DNA of 64,000 bases from Oryzias latipes. Its lineage: Eukaryota > Chordata > Actinopteri > Beloniformes > Adrianichthyidae. Position numbers and translations under genes: made by a program. The notes below the pieces were generated by a model that was not told where the DNA came from, ran no database searches, and saw only the letters and a program-made list of their open reading frames with translations. Shown here piece by piece: positions 54,001-64,000 of the stretch. The DNA is taken from the NCBI RefSeq assembly GCF_002234675.1, contig NC_019880.2, positions 17,841,521 through 17,905,520 on the forward strand, given 5' to 3'. The stretch's first letter is position 1. The number at the start of each line of letters is the position of its first letter.

Positions 54001-57000
54001 ATTTGTAAACTTGTTACCTACCAGAAAATTGTATTTTTGTTAATCATATGTGAATGAATCATGTTGAATGCAGGTAAAATTAATAAATTTAATAGTTACT
54101 AATTTCAATCATGTTGATCCAACATGATACCATTAAATTGTATTACGCATGTACTGCATATTTTGTGCATATAAGATAACTTTACAAACAATCTTTGTGC
54201 TTTGTGCTGTTTAAAAGGAAACAGTAAAACTATCTGTATTTCGAAGTAACCCCTTGCAGTTCATAGAGTCCATGTAAATCTGCCAGCAATAAAAATACAC
54301 TAAAACAAATTATTGTTGCGATTCACAGACATATTTAATATGTTACCTTATCCATACAGCATGGCATGGCAGTGGATGGGCCGTGTCCATTCATCTGCAT
54401 ACCTTTGTTGTTCATGCAGCCTCCAGCAGTTGTTCCTGGAACCCAGCGGCCTTCGTGCACGGATGTCTTCCACTGGCATGGCGTCTCATCGAGGAAGTTT
54501 GGATCCATGCCGCAGATGTCAAGATCACTGTACAGCTTACAGAAGTCCTCCAGTGTCATCCTGTTACAACACGTGTCAAACTCAAGGTCCGGGGTCCAAA
54601 TGTGGCCTGCCATGTTAATTTATGTGGCTCGCGAGAGCATAAGAGTAATAATTCTCTTAAAATAAATGTTTTTCTTTAGTTGATTTCATATTATTTATAT
54701 GTAGCTGCTGTTGTAATTATTCAATGTTTGCAGGTCTTATGTGTGTATGCAGACAAATTGTTGTCATCAGTTGGATGCAAGGCTGTGTGCAGCCTTTTTT
54801 TGTAAAATGTTACACGTGTAATACATGTTCTTTCTAGCTCAGTTCTATGTAATTTTTCTTTATTCACTTGGACAATTTGATCCTTCATTTATGTGGGTTA
54901 TGTGGGTTTTGATGAGCAGACAAAATTTAAATGTGTACGATTTATGCTAGAGTAACAAGCAAACATATGTTTTCTATGCAGCTGTAATTGTCACTTTAAA
55001 CGTTATAATCAATAAATATTGAGTTGTTTAGCATTAAGGAGTAGTAACATTTATTTTTCATTACATTTAGTTACATGTATAACTTATATCTGGCCCTTTG
55101 AGGATAACCACTAGGCTGATGTGGCCCTCAGTAAAAAGAGGTTTGACACCCCTGTGTTAGAATGACCAACATATTTGAGTACAAAGGAAAGTTATGCTCA
55201 CATTTGCCACTTGGCTTAAATACTTACCAGAACTCTCCATCATCGTCAACAGCATGGCACTTTTCCCGATCCTTAGGGCTCACAGTTTGCCACAAAGGGG
55301 ACCTATGTGGGACAGTGTCACACTTGAGAATTTTTACCAAAACCACAGCCAAATTGTGAAGGCACTCTACTCACCGATCGCACCAGTCTCCTCTCCACTC
55401 TCCTGTGCGCCAGGGGTTCCACAAACGCACCAGGTTCACAGGTTTCCCCCGACTCACCAACTGACCAGCAAGTATTAGGTAAAATATTACAAACTTGGGT
55501 AAAATTTATTAAATTCTTATTTCTCAGTTGGATTCAGTACCTGTATGACACCAGTCACAGTATAGGCATGTCCCAGCACCAGCCCATTTGGTGACAATGT
55601 GTTAGATGAAGTCTCCTTAATCAACACACAAATAACATCAGCAAATTCTGAAAACTATAAAAACTGGATGTCTTTTAAGACAAACGTGCTGGAAACAGAG
55701 TGGTAAAAACTGGATCTTTTCATGAAAATGTGAGGGGAAAAAAGCGAAGAATGGAAGATTTTTGCAGCTTCTTTAAGAAACTACAGCTTCTGCAAACAGA
55801 GAATTATCAACCAGGAGAACAATCTTGACCCAGATCAGCGCTGACTGTGCACTTAAAGCCATATTGGTGCCAGTGCTGCGCTGGTGAAAAGGTCTTATAG
55901 TCTGAATTTTTTTTTCAGGAGGAACGATGAGGCTCATCCAGTCAGGGCCCCCTAGCAAGACCCCTCATACTAGAATCTGATTTGTTGTGGCAACCCCCTG
56001 AAGGCATAAGCCAAGACATCAACAACTTTTTATAATCTTATAAAAAACATTGCCTAGGCCTCCTGACATGTTAATCTGTTTTGTTGTTTTTTGTTGCCAT
56101 TGTACTGTCAAATGCATGTTTTATGTATGTTTTTTTTCTAATGGTTTTGTGTTTTTACTTCTCTTCCTTCTATTGTCTGTTTAGGTTTATGACGCATACT
56201 GCTGACCTCTTGGTTAGGTCTTCCTTGATAAAGATCTCAATGGGTCTTTTTCTGCAAATAAAGGCTAAAAAAAAAAAAAAAAAATGACCACAAAATTCCC
56301 AAAACATACAGTATAATTTACACGGAAGCCAGTGTTTGACCAAAGTGAGAAAGTTCAATTTTTCCAGCAACTAAAAGAAGGTTGAGGTATTTAAGAATCG
56401 GACAGATGATTTCACTTTATTACAGTGTGCATTTTGGAATGTCCGGCTTAGGAATTTGCATCAGAAAATAACAGAAATCAATGACCATGTGTTTAAAAAT
56501 CCCTGAATACAGGAAAAAATGTGGTTGAATTTTTAATTAAAAAAATTCCCAAAGCTTGAAACCCAAATGCTGTTGTTGAGTTCATGCATCAAATTACTAA
56601 ACGGTCGTTGTCCATTTTTTAAAATGACTTTTGACTGTTTTTACCTGATGTAAACAGTTAAAACATTTCAGGGACATAAAGGAATTTGATTCATCTGCAA
56701 ATAACTCTGATCTGGCCAAAGCTTTTCTAAACCCTAAGTGGTTGAAAGGAACATACATGTGAGATACAATTAGGACAACCTGGCAATATTGAAAAAATCT
56801 GGACTGAACTGGATTATAACAATTGTTATTTAAGATGGATGCTAATGCTTTTGCTTTTTGTGTGGCATCATGAAATGACCTCAGTTATGGACTATATAAA
56901 AAACTAAACTGTATAGCAAATTTAGCTATTTGGCATTATTTTTTATTATAACCATGGAAACATCAAACATTGGTATAATTAGTTGCCCAGCATGGAGGTA

Positions 57001-59987
57001 ATAGTTCGGGCTTGTTTTGTTTTTTTTGTAGCGGCTGATTAGACTTTCAAATACCCTGTATACTAGAAAAAAAGCATTACACTTTTCAAATAGAAGTCAA
57101 TGACTGCACAAAACCAAGAAGTCACGGAGAGCTGTAAGCAAACAAAAAATTATTCTACTTAAGCAACTTTAGAAATAAATAAACAACAGGACAGGCTTAT
57201 AGCAGCAAACAGAAAACAGGAAATTCCAGCTTGTCCAACCTTGATTTGCAGGCACATCACAAACACGTTTTAACAAGTTTGAAAAAAAAAAAGTTGTGGC
57301 CTTAAGGTTGGCATGTGTTTATGAGGACCAAAGTGTTTATTGGAAATAATTTTCTGAGGCTTTTAAGGAGGTGGTTGGATCAAAATGTCAAAGAATCTTA
57401 AACATTTCTTGATGAACAGACTGATTAGTTTTACTCACCCCTTGATCTGTACCGCAGCACATCAGTACTCCAGATTTTCCAGCTCTGCACATCAGCTCCC
57501 ACAGATTCTGAGGAGGCTCAGATAGCTGGATGTAAATGTGGACGCCACCTGTGAAGTCCATCATGGCCTCAGAAGGCGTTCCAGCTGTCATGTCAGTGTA
57601 GGAACCACAAACCCTAAAACAGGCGCATGTGTTTGTTTTTTGTTGACATCACCGGAGAAAGAGAAAAAGTTCTTTATGAAGCCAACACAGTCCTTACTTG
57701 GCATAGGCTTTCTCCAGCAGAGCAGGCCAGAATTCATTCTGACTTTGTGACCGCACAAAGATTAATCTGCCGTTTAGGGTGGGCAGCTTATCATCAATGA
57801 CCACATCCACCCATTTCCCAAACCTCCAAAACTGAAAGTATAAAGAGATGACAATAAAGAGAATTAAAGTTACAACTTTGAACAAACTGAAGAGTAAAAA
57901 GGTTCATCAAAGCTAAAAAGGGATCAACTTAAATACTTTTTGGAAAACACATTATTTTAGTAAAGTAGTAAAGTTTTAGTTCTAGCTAATCTCCCACTGT
58001 CTACATATAGGAAATAACATTAACCCTTGCATGTTAATAAAAATGTCTCAAATTTGTCCCTGTTGTTAATATAACATTTTTTGGCATAATTTACACATTT
58101 TGTTGTTTTTGCATAAGATTTTCTAACTCTGTAGTTTTAGATTTTTAAAAACAATGTAGCACACAAAAAATGTTTTTCTGCTCCAAGAAAATATGTTTGT
58201 TTTTTTTAGTTTGTTCTAAATTCACAAATTAGGAAAGCTTAACTTAAAACAGGCCAAAAGATTCAACAACACTGCAAAATAAGGATAGATTTCAAGTCAA
58301 GCATTTCTTTTACTAGAAAAAATTAAAAATACATATAAAAAAGAGGAAAATAGAATCTAAATTCAGAAAAATATTAAAAAAAGGTAAGAAAAAAAAGAAA
58401 AGGCTGAAACTGCATCATTTGTAAATTTAATTTTTCGGGTGAGGGCATACAATGATGTAGAAGTTTCTTATACAGTATCACTAGCATAACTAGCTGGTTT
58501 GCTTCCTTTCTGGTGGGAAATTACCCCTGAGTTGGGTCACCAGATGAGTGACACCTGACCCAACTTGCCCTTTAGGCTAATCTGCACTGACTGATAAGTG
58601 GGGTGTGAGTGGGAGGGTGTTGGGTGGGGTGGGTGGATGAGGTGTTTCCTGTCATCATGCAAAGCCCCTTTCCACCCATTAAAGACATGACACTGACATG
58701 TGTTGTTATCACTTTCAGGTTGCAGAGATATTTTAATGCAGCAACCCTCGAGATCTACCACTCTGCCTGTGTTCTCCCTCTCCATTCTCCTCTTCTCTGC
58801 TGACTCAGGTGTTTCCTCAGGTTGAGGGGTAGATCTGGAGCGCGAGGGTTGGGTAGCTTTACACTAATGCTTACACATTAGCTTCTGGATACAGTTTGAG
58901 GCTCTTTTCTTGGTTTACAATATCTAAACTTGTCTTGGCTTCTTATCAGTTTTACCCGAAGACTACGGTAAGTTAAAAGACTAATGCAGTTATTTATTTA
59001 GTTGCATAAGCAGTAGATTAACTAATTTACTAACTTCTATCACTGACAACACTTTTTCATTAATTTTTTTTAAAAACTCCTATGGATTTGTTCTGTAAGA
59101 AAATGTTTGTAAAGATTATAATTAGCTCATCTGTTCTATTCTAGGATCAAACTGAAACACAAAATAAAAAAAAATGTAAAAAGTGGTTTAGAGTCTAAAA
59201 AAGTTTTTTGCTACCAATATTTACCCGGAAGTGAAACAATCCGCAGTAGTTCTGGTCAAATGTTTGCTCAAGAGGAACCACCTGGTTGAAAATTTCTTTT
59301 TGGAAGGTCAGAGCTCCAATCGATGCGAGAAACCAGCAGTTTCCTGGTAAATATCAGAACAGAAGAAATGTCTGTAAATCAAATAGTAGGCACTTCATAA
59401 AGATATAATTAAAACAAAATAAGATTTTTCACCAACAGTTCCTTGACCAAAGTCAAACCTAGAGACCCCGCGAAGGACAAAGGAAGGATTAGCAGCAATT
59501 TTCTGGAACAGAAAAAAAGCTGTCAATGTAAAACATTTTTTTTTTTTTTATCTTTAGGGAATAAATCAGACATTTATTTTATTTTGCAATGATATCAGGA
59601 TTGTAGTCTGTTTTGGTTGAAAAGTACAATGTATCGATGTGGATCCTTTAAAGTATACAAACATGTAAATTCCATTTAATTCATGATCTATCCTAACAAT
59701 ACTTCATACTTACTTCTAAAATACTGAATACAAATCTCAGCACCACTTACTGCTGGTCTCAGCCATTCCACTTTGGCCAGGTCGGAGGGGCTCAGAACCC
59801 CCTCACCGATGGAGCTTCTTTCAGGTGGGAACGTTTCATCAAGGAACTTTACTCTTTGAGAGAGGCAGTACTTTGCCAGCTGCTGGAAGTCTTGGTCAAA
59901 CACTCTGTAAGGGGTTTTCAGGCTTCCATAACCATCTTGTTTGTGACGAGCTTCCATGATGTTCAGACACACGCCGGGGGGAGGCAT
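48028..59987 (-). CDS. Classical calpain large subunit (Ca2+-dependent cysteine protease), complete
   Basis: 21 coding exons, all GT-AG and in frame, total 693 codons. Exons: 59751-59987, 59433-59502, 59225-59343, 57698-57831, 57439-57613, 55541-55615, 55375-55460, 55228-55302, 54403-54560, 53208-53365, 51788-51799, 51497-51705, 51382-51421, 51230-51298, 50916-50973, 50765-50826, 50392-50460, 50190-50268, 48609-48725, 48133-48185, 48028-48054. The protease core has C105 ('GNCWFLAS'; the usual form is GDCW), H261 ('LGHAYTVTG') and N285 ('LWNPW'), at almost the CAPN2 positions. The C2-like domain runs over ~325-510 ('[22 protein letters not shown]', '[15 protein letters not shown]') and a penta-EF-hand domain follows ('[12 protein letters not shown]'). 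The ATG at 59987 follows a UTR splice acceptor. The family cleaves cytosolic and cytoskeletal substrates on Ca2+ entry. The paralogue (CAPN1/2/8/9/12 group) is not settled. A MITE abuts the exon 9 acceptor. Confidence 0.93.
48240..48530 (+). mobile_element. L2/Maui-like LINE 3' tail in a calpain intron
   Basis: The stereotyped fish repeat 'ggggcctatcccagct', 'acagatcaccaggctgttg', 'ggactgtgggaggaagctgg', 'gattcgaac', 'gctaaccactacaccaccat' is present in order. It is antisense to the calpain, between exons 19 and 20. Confidence 0.75.
51788..51799 (-). other. Calpain 12-bp microexon (exon 11)
   Basis: The 12 bases encode V-T-Q-Q between an AG acceptor (51800-51801) and a GTAAGA donor. They are needed to join exon 10 ('GFSIFE') to exon 12 ('YKAQIGKFP') in frame. 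Tiny exons at this position occur in other calpain genes. Confidence 0.8.
53062..53165 (+). mobile_element. L2/Maui-like tail fragment
   Basis: 'gtcactgggctgccggagcctatcctggct' type sequence, split by differences and followed by 'gggcaggtcgccagtctgtct'. It lies in the intron just after calpain exon 10. Confidence 0.6.
54570..55154. mobile_element. hAT-like MITE inserted at the calpain exon 9 acceptor
   Basis: The ends CA(cg)TGTCAAACTC and GTTTGACACCCCTG are inverted repeats of a common vertebrate hAT type ('GGGGTGTCAAAC'). It is flanked by tgttacaa (54562-54569) and tgttagaa (55155-55162), an 8-bp target duplication with one mismatch. The element begins 9 bp from the exon 9 acceptor AG (54561-54562) and so supplies the new upstream intron sequence. 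The 585-bp interior is AT-rich and non-coding. Confidence 0.85.
56060..56284 (+). mobile_element. LINE 3' end with poly-A tail (CR1/Rex1-like)
   Basis: 'ttgttttttgttgccattg', then 'gacctcttggttaggtcttc', 'gatctcaatgggtctttttctg' and 'aaataaaggct' are followed by A(18). This is the usual end of a fish CR1/Rex1-type LINE. It lies antisense in the calpain intron between exons 5 and 6. Confidence 0.65.
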
Positions 59988-60003
59988 CGCTGCGATTTTC
60001 CGG

Positions 60004-61332
60004 TTCTGATTAGACAAAAATAAATGAGAAAAATCTTTTTAACAGACTTTTCTGGGTTCACAAAACCAAACCTTAGTTTAGGGTTTCTTCGAAAAGACCT
60101 ATTACGTATTTAATTCTCTTTTTTAAATTGCAGTATATAGAAAAGGCTTGTTGTAATTTTCTGTGAAATGGTTTTACATTAACTCTTATGTATGCACAGC
60201 AACAAAGATATGAAACTGTGAAAATAGAACTGAGATAAATGTTTTTTGTCATCATTCCAATAAATGACAGGATACCCAAAAAGCTTGAACTTGAATTTGT
60301 TTTCCTTTAAACTTCTCTTAAAATGAAAGTTATTCTTTTTCAAATATTTCCAGATTCGCGACCTTATAAGGGTCATTTTTCCTCCTTTCCCAGTCAACCA
60401 GAAGAAGATTTTATGGATGTGATTTTACTCAAAGATCCATTGAAAAAGAGCTCAATTTCTACAACACATCATAATCTTTTAAATATTGAATGTACCGCTA
60501 CATTGGATCATCTGAAAGAAGCCTGGAGTTTGGACTTAACAACAACAATTACGGAAAAACAGTGGATAAAGGCTCAGCAACAGGTTGATTCCTCATCAGT
60601 GTGCAGCAGACATGGTTTAATCCAGTTCAAAATCCTTCACAGATTGCACTTGTCCAGGAAAAATGATCAAGAATGTTCTCAGGAGTGGACCCTTCATGTG
60701 AACGTTTTGGACATGCTTCTGCCTCACTGTCCCACACATTTTGGGACTGCCACAAAATCATTCCTTATTGGACAAAAATATTTGAAATATTGTCTCTAAT
60801 ATTTAAGGTTAAACTCCCATTGGACCCTATAGCAGGATTATTTGGAGTGCCAACTACTGGAATTTGTTTGACAGTAAACGAAAAAATGTCTTAAATTATG
60901 TTACCCTATTGGCTAGACGTCTAACCCTACTTAATTGGAAAAGCAAATTTCCGCCCCAACACATCTTCATTTGGTAAGAAACATAATGCAATACTTAAAT
61001 TTAGAAAAGATTAATGAAACATGGCAACCATTTCTTGATTATTTCAATGGTATATAGACAAGTCAACCTCTACTTAAACACTTAATAGTAAAATAAGCAG
61101 GGTTTTTTCTTTTCTCTTTTCTTTTTTCTGTTGCCCTTTTATGTTGTTATTTTGATATTGTACTGTCTGAATTGTTTGCTGAAAAACACAATAAAAAAAA
61201 AGAAAGTTATTCAGTATTATGAACACTGTGCTTGCCATAAACAGTCAAAGAGCAGTATGAATTTCTGTCGCTGCCCCATAATGCCGACCTAAAGGTTTTA
61301 GTCTTTATCGGATTAAGAAAGAACGGTCTTAC
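60004..61332 (-). other. Calpain 5'UTR intron and upstream non-coding exon
   Basis: A GTAAGA donor (inverse of tcttac, 61327-61332) follows 'gtgaatccaaaag', and a CAG acceptor precedes the start codon ('ctaatcag|aaccgg...ATG'). This implies a non-coding first exon ending at 61333. The layout matches the second calpain, which also has a UTR exon before its ATG exon. The transcription start is not determined. Confidence 0.6.
60336..61201 (+). mobile_element. 5'-truncated L1-type LINE insertion
   Basis: The plus strand encodes the C-terminal part of an L1-like ORF2 ('RHGLIQFKILHRLHLSR', then in another frame 'GVDPSCERFGHASASL', 'HTFWDCHKIIPYW'). It ends in an A-rich tail at 61190-61201. A perfect 11-bp target duplication GAAAGTTATTC lies at 60325-60335 and 61202-61212. 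Frame changes make it dead. It sits antisense in the calpain 5'UTR intron. Confidence 0.88.
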
Positions 61333-61341
61333 CTTTTGGAT

Positions 61342-62585
61342 TCACAGAGGAGTGCAGAGAACGAGTATATGGGCTGAATGGTGGAGGCAAAATAAAGAGA
61401 AGGCTTGGTCACCTGGTGTTATGTACCTGTATTTGCTATCCACAAACATGTAAAACAGTTGAACAAAGTTCACCTGTGTTTATCAGCAGCCCAATCCTCC
61501 CACTTCCTGCTTCTGTTAAACGCAGAGAACAACAGAGAAACTGACGTTTTTTACAACCAGTTGTGTGTTTCTCTATTGTATGATCACATCCTTGTAGGCT
61601 TCTGTGGCATCTGTTTCATTGAGTTACACTAAAAGTAGAGGACTCTTTATTTTATCTAAGCCTTGATATGCTTTGTCTGTTAAAATTTTATCTACAATGT
61701 GTTTCTCCCGGGGTGGGAGGTGGGGGCACTCCATTAGCGATAAGGTGAGGAGCTTAGTCACCCAGGAGGAGCTCAGAGTAGAGCCGCTGCTCCTCTGCAT
61801 TAAGATGACAGTCAGGCATCTTTTATGGATGCACTCCTGGGATACTCCCTGAGGCCCACCATGGGCCTGGGGGAAGATCCAGGGATCCTGCTAGCACCTT
61901 GGGGTCCCCCCTGCAGAACTGGAGGAAGTATCTGAAGAGAAGGCGGTGGGGGCATCTCTGCTTGGACTTTTCTCCCAGCAACCCCACTCTAGATCCATTA
62001 TAAACAATGGATGGATTTTAATTTTGATCAGCAACTGTGGCTATTGATCAAAATAATATTAGTTTTTAGCTTTTGTCAAAATGTACAATATTCCTTTAAA
62101 ACATAAATATGTTTTGAAAACAGCAAAAATAATTCATTCCTTTTACATATTTATTAACTTAATTTGATCTTTTCTGCCTCCAACACCACTGCCTCTATGA
62201 CTAACCAGGAGCCAAAAACTGCATTTTTTCTCATAAAGGACCTCATCAAATGATTGTGCTATAAAGGTTCTAACAAGGTAGGACATGCGTAGCGATACGA
62301 AAATACAAACACATGCATGCACAAAAATTATTGGTTCCTTTCTGAAAAATGTGTCTTGAATAGTCGTGACATTTTAACTTCTTTTTTATTATTATGGGCA
62401 GCTCCTGGCTTGCATGTTCATACATGTTTTTTTATGCTGACAGGGGTATTACACAAGTCTGAACAGCACTTACTTTTTCCCCATCCTCTTTTTAGGCAGA
62501 TGCAGTTGAGAAAGACTCAGCCTGTGAAGGACTTCCCTAGAAACAACACACGGTGACACAAAACGCCTGGGGCACTCACAGGTAC
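61342..62585. other. Intergenic space between the head-to-head calpains
   Basis: About 1.2 kb holding both 5' flanks, with one RTE/Rex3-like fragment (61710-62030). No further gene is seen. Confidence 0.5.
61710..62030 (+). mobile_element. RTE/Rex3-like LINE 3' end
   Basis: 'ggtgaggagcttagtcaccc', 'gagctcagagtagagccgct' and 'tgctcctctgcatt' match the well-known fish RTE/Rex3 3' coding end. The final 'aacaatggatgga' is its typical tail. Confidence 0.75.
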
Positions 62586-62593
62586 TATAAAAG
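62586..62593 (+). promoter_or_regulatory. TATA box of the second calpain
   Basis: TATAAAAG ~85 bp upstream of a GTGAGT donor. With initiation ~30 bp downstream, it gives a short non-coding exon ending at 62669 ('gccttggaag|gtgagt'). Confidence 0.65.
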
Positions 62594-62615
62594 CACCAAA
62601 GGGTTTCAGAGTGAG

Positions 62616-62669
62616 CAAACAGTTCTGATAGACTTCAGACTTTCTCGGAGCACAATTTAGCCTTGGAAG
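62616..62669 (+). other. Non-coding first exon of the second calpain (predicted)
   Basis: Bounded by an inferred start ~30 bp after the TATA box and a GTGAGT donor at 62670. The matching acceptor CAG is at 62938-62940, two bases before the ATG. No transcript evidence is available. Confidence 0.5.
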
Positions 62670-62942
62670 GTGAGTTATGGGTAATTTTTAACTTTAAACT
62701 ATAACTTTTTACAGTTTATCCTTTTGCACAGGTAAATTGTGCAACAATGCAAACTGTAAAGCAAAGTTTACAAGTATAGATTTTTTTAAGTTTGATAATG
62801 TGATGAAATGTTTGCTCGTCTATGTGGTGCTTTTTGAGAAAAAAAAAACCCCTGACACTCCTTTGAGAATGGAAGGCTACAGTGGACCACAACAGGTTAA
62901 AAACTATAATTCGTTTCATGGCAGCTCTAACAAACTGCAGCG

Positions 62943-63179
62943 ATGCCTGCTCCGGGAGTGTGCATGAACATCATCAGTCAACGGCACAGAAAGGATGGCT
63001 GCGGGACCCCCAACAATCCTGAGAAGTTTCTCAACCAAGACTACAAGCAGCTGAAAGATTTCTGTCTCATCAGTGGGATGAGGTACATCGATGACATGTT
63101 TCCACCTGACAGCCGCTCCATCGGCCAGGGGCTCCTGAGCCCTTCTAACATGGCCCAAGTGAAGTGGCTGAGACCGTGG
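62943..63179 (+). CDS. First coding exon of a second classical calpain (partial gene)
   Basis: ATG at 62943, 79 codons, then a GTGAGT donor. The peptide ('MPAPGVCMNIISQRH', 'FLNQDYKQLKDFC', 'DDMFPPDSRSIGQGLLSP', 'VKWLRPW') aligns without gaps to the first 79 residues of the minus-strand calpain ('[11 protein letters not shown]...WLRPA'). It has the same exon length and phase. The remaining exons should lie to the right of the window; none is visible up to 64000. The pair is a recent-looking divergent tandem duplication. The paralogue name is not assigned. Confidence 0.85.
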
Positions 63180-64000
63180 GTGAGTCCTATGTTTCAAAGC
63201 ACCAAGTCTATGGAGTTCTGATTATTTCACAGCAAAACAGATTGATACATTCTCTTTTGACCACAGATTGGAGATGAAAATTTACAACTGTTTTTGATTG
63301 ATTACATTTTAACCAGCAAATTACAAGTTATTGAAAAAACTATGGATGACATTAAACTTTGGTGAAAATTGTACTAAACTTAACACAGAAAACAGAATTG
63401 CTAAAATAATCTAAGACTTTTGTTGAACATCATGTAAGATTTTATACCTTGGTCTGGGTGAAAACTCGATTCTGATTGGCTGCTGGGTTTGGATTAATAA
63501 GTAATAATCCACAGTGATAATGGACTTCTACAAAAGATAGTTCCGGTCACATAGATTAAATGTTCTATATCACTGTTCTTTAAAACAAACTTTTGCTTCA
63601 TCATCTGGACAAAAACAAGTGGTAAGAGGCAAACTCTGACGACCAGCCTATGTATCGCTTTCCTTTGCCGCTGCAGTCGAGGTCACTGCCGACTCAGCGC
63701 GTTGCACCAAGCAACAAGTAGTCCGCTTTTTAAGTAAAAAGCGATCTAAACCGAAAAAATAACAAGAACAAATATTGAATTTTTTTTTGTAAGTGACCAT
63801 GGTATAAGTGGGTAAATGGCCTTCGAAGTGAGCATTGTCAGAAATTAAGGCACATCGCGGTCGGGTCGGATGGTTCAGGCTTCCACAGAGTGCATTAATT
63901 TCTGATAATGCACATTTTGTCTCATCCTATACGTAAATTCTAGGAAGACCTTTAAAAACGTCTCCGCTTTTTGTTCATTTGAAATATGTCCTCTTTTGCA
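63180..64000. other. First intron of the second calpain, with dispersed repeats
   Basis: Contains a relative of the 6840-7110 repeat at 63465-63615 ('gttccggtcacatagattaa'). A copy of the foldback seen at 35092 is at about 63785-63925. No exon 2 ('NP.FV..G') is visible before the window ends. Confidence 0.55.

Overview
The window is teleost-fish nuclear DNA: AT-rich, intron-bearing, and crowded with fish-type transposons. The medaka-like repeat families suggest a percomorph, but the species cannot be fixed from the sequence alone. Three intact host genes and the start of a fourth are readable. (1) thbd, a thrombomodulin-like gene (26105-27217, minus), and (2) cd93 (30683-32374, minus) are single-exon C-type-lectin/EGF membrane receptors. 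They lie in tandem, as THBD and CD93 do in human. (3) A complete classical calpain on the minus strand (start 59987, stop 48028) was assembled by eye into 21 coding exons. All junctions are GT-AG and the 693-codon frame stays open, with the catalytic triad C105/H261/N285. (4) The first coding exon of a second, closely related calpain (62943-63179, plus) sits head-to-head with it and continues beyond the window. Its upstream region has a TATA box and a non-coding exon.

The rest is mostly mobile DNA. 1-1850: the tail of a TTAA-flanked MITE and a decayed LINE reverse transcriptase. 2030-6256: a PIM-family kinase pseudogene interrupted by a hAT-like element (2088-3979). 8849-19937: a decayed PIF/Harbinger transposon with a Myb-like gene and a HARBI1-type transposase. 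A nearly pristine 7.5-kb Gypsy LTR retrotransposon (10035-17566, minus) has landed in the last exon of its Myb-like gene, with a 4-bp target duplication. 20094-21127 and 21236-23151: two further inverted-repeat elements. The second has about 75-bp terminal repeats, a five-unit array of ~35 bp and a possible three-exon small ORF. 33835-36808: a TA-flanked MITE, a foldback, and a hAT element nested in a TTAA MITE. 39031-44673: an almost intact Tx1-type LINE lying inside a (GAA/TTC)n microsatellite.

The host genes and mobile elements intersect most clearly at the calpain. An hAT-like MITE (54570-55154) sits 9 bp upstream of the exon 9 acceptor and displaces the native intron end. A 5'-truncated L1 copy (60336-61201, 11-bp target duplication) lies in the intron in its 5'UTR. 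Intergenic stretches with no recognisable gene are listed as such.
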